Assembly: GCA_038239195.1 (NCBI GenBank) | Contig: JBBSEZ010000414.1 | Coordinates: forward strand, 1 to 8,789 | Direction: 5' to 3' | DNA: 8,789 nucleotides | Source: JBBSEZ01 sp038239195 | GTDB taxonomy: Bacteria; Planctomycetota; Planctomycetia; Gemmatales; Gemmataceae | Shown here: one piece after another, positions 6,289 through 8,789 of the stretch | Position numbering within the stretch: the first letter of the stretch is position 1 | How the letters are laid out: each line of letters starts with the position of its first letter | The notes under the pieces: generated by a model | What the model was told of the DNA's origin: nothing | Database searches by the model: none | What the model saw: only the letters and a program-made list of their open reading frames with translations | Program-made: the position numbers and the translations under genes

Positions 6289-8736
6289 ATGAACTTCAAG
6301 ACCACCTACGTTCTGTTCGGCGCCCTTGCCGCCCTGATCGGCGTTCTGGCCATCGTCCTGTGGCGCGGGCAGGCCCCAACCTCCACGGGGCTCTACGTCC
6401 TGAGCAGCATGCACGACAAGGCCAACCCGATGGGGGCCGACGACGTCGATCGGGTCGAGATCGAGGTCCGGCGCCCCGAATCGCCGCGGATCGTCTTCGA
6501 GCGCAACCCCGGCGCCGAGAACGCGAAGGACAAGGAGTGGCGCATCACCTCGCCGCGCTCGCTGCGCGGCGACCCGGGCAACATTCGCGGGCTGGTGGCC
6601 CAGCTCTACGACCTCGAGCTGGAGAAGGACCGCAAGCCGGAGAACTTCAAGGTCGCTGGCCTCGAGTCGCCCCAGCGCATCATCACGCTGAAGAAGGGCG
6701 ACCGCGCCGTCACCCTGAGCATTGGCGACGCGACGGCCGGGACGACCGACGCGGTCGTCTACGTGACGTCGTCGGACCGCCCCAAGGAGGCGATGGCGGT
6801 GCGCAAGAGCTCCCTCGCCGCGGCGCTGGAGGGGCTCAACTACTTCCGCAGCCGCGACCTGCTGGGCGACAGCCCCGCCGACGTCAAGGTCGTCAAGCTC
6901 GTCGAGACCAAGGGCGCCAACAAGCGCGAGGTCGAGCTGAAGAAGGAAAGCGACGGCTGGTGGGTGGTGAAGCCGCGCCGCGTCGATGCTGCCCGCTTCG
7001 ACGAAAAGCTCCGGCACCTGTCCGGCCTGAAGGTGGCGTACACCGACGAGAAGAACAACGACTTCGTGCAGGACGACGTGACCGACCTGGCGAAGTTCAA
7101 GGACGGAGTGCTCGACCCGGCGAAGGGCCCCGTCCTGCGCATCGAGGTGACGCGCACGGCCGACGGGCAGACGACCACGCGGACGCTCGCGATCGGCGTG
7201 GGCAAGAAGCTCGACGACAAGGCCAAGGCGGCCGGCAAGGACGAGAAGAAGGACGAGAAGAAGGAAGGGAAATATTACGCGTACCTCGCTGGGGGCAAGA
7301 GCAGGGACGTGGTGCGCGTCCCCGCCAGCGAGGTGGAGCCGTTCCTGGAGGTCCTCAAGGGCCCGGATTCGCTGCGCGCCAAGGACCTGGTGAAGCTGGC
7401 GCGCGAGCCGGACGCCATCGTCATCGAGCACCACCTCGACAAGAAGAAGCTGGAGTTGCTGCGGACGGACGTGAGCCAGCCGTGGCAGATGTATCAGGGC
7501 GCCACGGGCGAGCCCGCCTACGAGCCCGAGATGCAGAAGCTGATCAGCCTGCTGATGCGGAAGGACCAGGTGCAGCAGTTCGTGGACGTTCCGCCCAAGG
7601 ACGCGACGCCGGAGATCACGGTACGCGTCTACGAGGGCTCGCAGACGAAGGCGGAGAAGAAGGGCGGAAAGTCGATCTTCAAGGAGGGCGCCAAGCCGGC
7701 GGCGGTGCTGCGGTTCCCGCGCCGCGATCGGTCGGTGGCGTCGGTGCTGGTGGAGCGCGAGTGGGGCGGGAACAAGGCCTGGGCCCGGGTGCCGAAGGAG
7801 CTCTTCGAGCAGCTCGACAAGGGCCCGCTGGCCTACCACGACCGCACGATGCCGAAGTTCGCCGCGGACGACAACCTCGACAACGCGACGGAACTGGTGC
7901 TGAAGCGCGGCGAGAAGACCTACAAGTTGGTGCGCGCCAAGAGCGACGCGCCGTGGAAGATCGAGCAGCCGGCCGACCTGAAGGGCCGCGAGGCCAGCGG
8001 CGACACGGTGTCGGCGATCCTCAATTCCTTGAACGGGCTGCGCGCGACGGACGTGGTGGCCCTCAAGGCCAGCGAGAGCGACCTGAAGGGCTACAACCTG
8101 TTCGATCCGCCGTACCAGGCGAAGGTAACGGTGACGAAGAACGGCAAGGGCACGACAACGACGTACTCCTTCAGCGGCAAGGTCGGGGACAAGCGCGCGG
8201 TCAACGCGAGGGTGAGCGGGCACGACGCGATCTACGTGGTGGACGACGCCGTCCTGACGCAGCTCGGCAAGGAGCTGCGCAACACGCGGGTGTTCGCGTT
8301 CGACCCGCGGGACGTGGAGCAGATCAAGCTGACGGGCTATTACAACCCGCTGCGTGGGGGCGCGCAGACGCAAACGCTGACGCGCAAGGGCGACGGTTGG
8401 GCCTTCAAGGAGTTCAAGGTGGCGGTGAAAAACGACGAGGTCTCGTCGCTGCTGCGGGCGCTGTCGAGCCTGGAGGCCCGGGCGTTCGTCGAGGGCGGCA
8501 AGGGCGAGAAGATGACGGCGGCCGAGAACGCCCTCACCATCGAGTTGAGCTTGAAGGACAAGAAGTCGTTGAAGTTGACGCTGGGTGGCGAGACGGAGAA
8601 GGGGATGGGGCTCGACAAGGAGCCGGTGTATTTCGCCACCAGCCCTCAGATGGGCAGCGACGCCTTCCTGGTGTCGCGCGGCCCATTCGCGACGGTGCGG
8701 GGAGGGGAATTCGGGCTCGTGGCGACGAAGAAGTAG
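6289..8736 (+). CDS. DUF4340 domain protein with five degenerate repeats
   Basis: This is a membrane-anchored extracytoplasmic protein of unknown function. DUF4340 proteins commonly follow gldG-like genes and are thought to act with that ABC complex. The 815-aa product has one N-terminal helix (residues 7-25) and a long hydrophilic remainder. I see five repeats, at about 52-192, 198-368, 374-523, 532-671 and 674-811. Each has an early strand pair ending in a tryptophan motif (EWRIT, GWWVV, PWQMY, PWKIE, GWAFK), a helix with leucines, then strands with a lysine- or glycine-containing turn. Typical single DUF4340 proteins are much shorter. A Lys/Glu-rich insert (318-328) lies in repeat 2. The ATG at 6289 is chosen because it opens directly on the membrane segment; a longer in-frame start at 6178 would overlap gldG and encode no recognisable sequence. 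The Shine-Dalgarno is weak (GGAA at 6283-6286). A terminator follows the stop. Confidence 0.88.
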   Translation: MNFKTTYVLFGALAALIGVLAIVLWRGQAPTSTGLYVLSSMHDKANPMGADDVDRVEIEVRRPESPRIVFERNPGAENAKDKEWRITSPRSLRGDPGNIRGLVAQLYDLELEKDRKPENFKVAGLESPQRIITLKKGDRAVTLSIGDATAGTTDAVVYVTSSDRPKEAMAVRKSSLAAALEGLNYFRSRDLLGDSPADVKVVKLVETKGANKREVELKKESDGWWVVKPRRVDAARFDEKLRHLSGLKVAYTDEKNNDFVQDDVTDLAKFKDGVLDPAKGPVLRIEVTRTADGQTTTRTLAIGVGKKLDDKAKAAGKDEKKDEKKEGKYYAYLAGGKSRDVVRVPASEVEPFLEVLKGPDSLRAKDLVKLAREPDAIVIEHHLDKKKLELLRTDVSQPWQMYQGATGEPAYEPEMQKLISLLMRKDQVQQFVDVPPKDATPEITVRVYEGSQTKAEKKGGKSIFKEGAKPAAVLRFPRRDRSVASVLVEREWGGNKAWARVPKELFEQLDKGPLAYHDRTMPKFAADDNLDNATELVLKRGEKTYKLVRAKSDAPWKIEQPADLKGREASGDTVSAILNSLNGLRATDVVALKASESDLKGYNLFDPPYQAKVTVTKNGKGTTTTYSFSGKVGDKRAVNARVSGHDAIYVVDDAVLTQLGKELRNTRVFAFDPRDVEQIKLTGYYNPLRGGAQTQTLTRKGDGWAFKEFKVAVKNDEVSSLLRALSSLEARAFVEGGKGEKMTAAENALTIELSLKDKKSLKLTLGGETEKGMGLDKEPVYFATSPQMGSDAFLVSRGPFATVRGGEFGLVATKK
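7239..7262 (+). repeat. Tandem 12-bp repeat within the DUF4340 gene
   Basis: GGACGAGAAGAA occurs twice in direct succession (7239-7250 and 7251-7262). It encodes the KDEKKDEKK stretch in a probable surface loop of repeat 2. The copies are in frame, so slippage would add or remove four residues without breaking the gene. Confidence 0.6.
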
Positions 8737-8738
8737 GC

Positions 8739-8776
8739 GGTTGGCCAGGCGGGCCGCCTGGCCAACCTTCCCTTTG
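8739..8776 (+). terminator. Intrinsic terminator of the gld-like operon
   Basis: GGTTGGCCAGGC (8739-8750) pairs exactly with GCCTGGCCAACC (8756-8767) around a 5-base loop. It is followed by the pyrimidine-rich TTCCCTTTG. It starts three bases after the TAG stop of the DUF4340 gene. The T-tract is short, but the 12-bp perfect stem and position fit a factor-independent terminator. Confidence 0.75.
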
Positions 8777-8789
8777 CGTCGATGCTCAC

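Noticed and set aside
4356..6305. A 649-codon minus-strand open frame antisense to gldG
   Set aside because: Compositionally biased translation with no motif, no plausible ribosome binding site, and complete overlap with a well-supported gene.
6127..8373. A 748-codon minus-strand open frame antisense to the DUF4340 gene
   Set aside because: Leu/Arg/Val/His-rich low-complexity translation typical of an antisense frame in GC-rich DNA; the plus-strand frame has a membrane anchor, repeats and a terminator.
1..8789. CRISPR arrays, tRNA or rRNA genes, insertion sequences
   Set aside because: I found no regularly spaced direct repeats, no tRNA-like cloverleaf and no transposase motif on either strand by reading. 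The inverted repeats seen are short and carry no gene.

Overview
This is a GC-rich bacterial window with five protein-coding genes plus one gene broken by a one-base frameshift. The organism is most likely a planctomycete, possibly of the Gemmataceae type. I infer this from the high GC, the GldA/GldF/GldG-like ABC module ending in a large DUF4340 protein, the form of the dCTP deaminase, and the hairpin-rich gaps. No rRNA or other taxonomic marker is present, so this is an inference only.

Left arm (1-944, minus strand): a short two-gene operon. A near-consensus sigma70-type promoter (998-1003 / 976-981) reads leftward into a 92-residue protein of unknown function (666-944). Its stop codon overlaps the GTG start of a dCTP deaminase gene (77-669) as GTGA. 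The deaminase frame is broken by one missing base near position 199, after the catalytic glutamate. Restoring that base gives a normal-looking 197-residue enzyme. An inverted repeat lies downstream at the window edge.

Divergent intergenic region (945-1328): 384 bases without a convincing gene. It holds the leftward promoter, an 8-bp hairpin (1020-1045), an 83-bp nested inverted repeat (1088-1170, 13-bp outer arms around a 10-bp inner hairpin), a weaker candidate rightward promoter (1223-1251) and a leader hairpin (1266-1287).

Right arm (1329-8736, plus strand): a four-gene operon, all on one strand. It encodes an ABC ATPase (GldA-like, 334 aa), an ABC-2 permease with a large extra N-terminal membrane domain (GldF-like, 517 aa), a GldG-family auxiliary protein with four extra N-terminal membrane segments (714 aa), and a single-pass DUF4340 protein (815 aa) in which I see five degenerate repeats. 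A strong stem-loop terminator (8739-8776) follows the last stop.

The expected assembly is an inner-membrane ABC machine. GldA-like ATPases would drive the GldF-like permease, while the GldG-like and DUF4340 proteins project large domains outside the cytoplasm. In Bacteroidota the related GldA-GldF-GldG set is needed for gliding. Its role outside that phylum is not established, and nothing here shows the substrate. The two gaps flanking gldG also carry strong hairpins, which may be dispersed repeats or intra-operon RNA-processing or attenuation signals.
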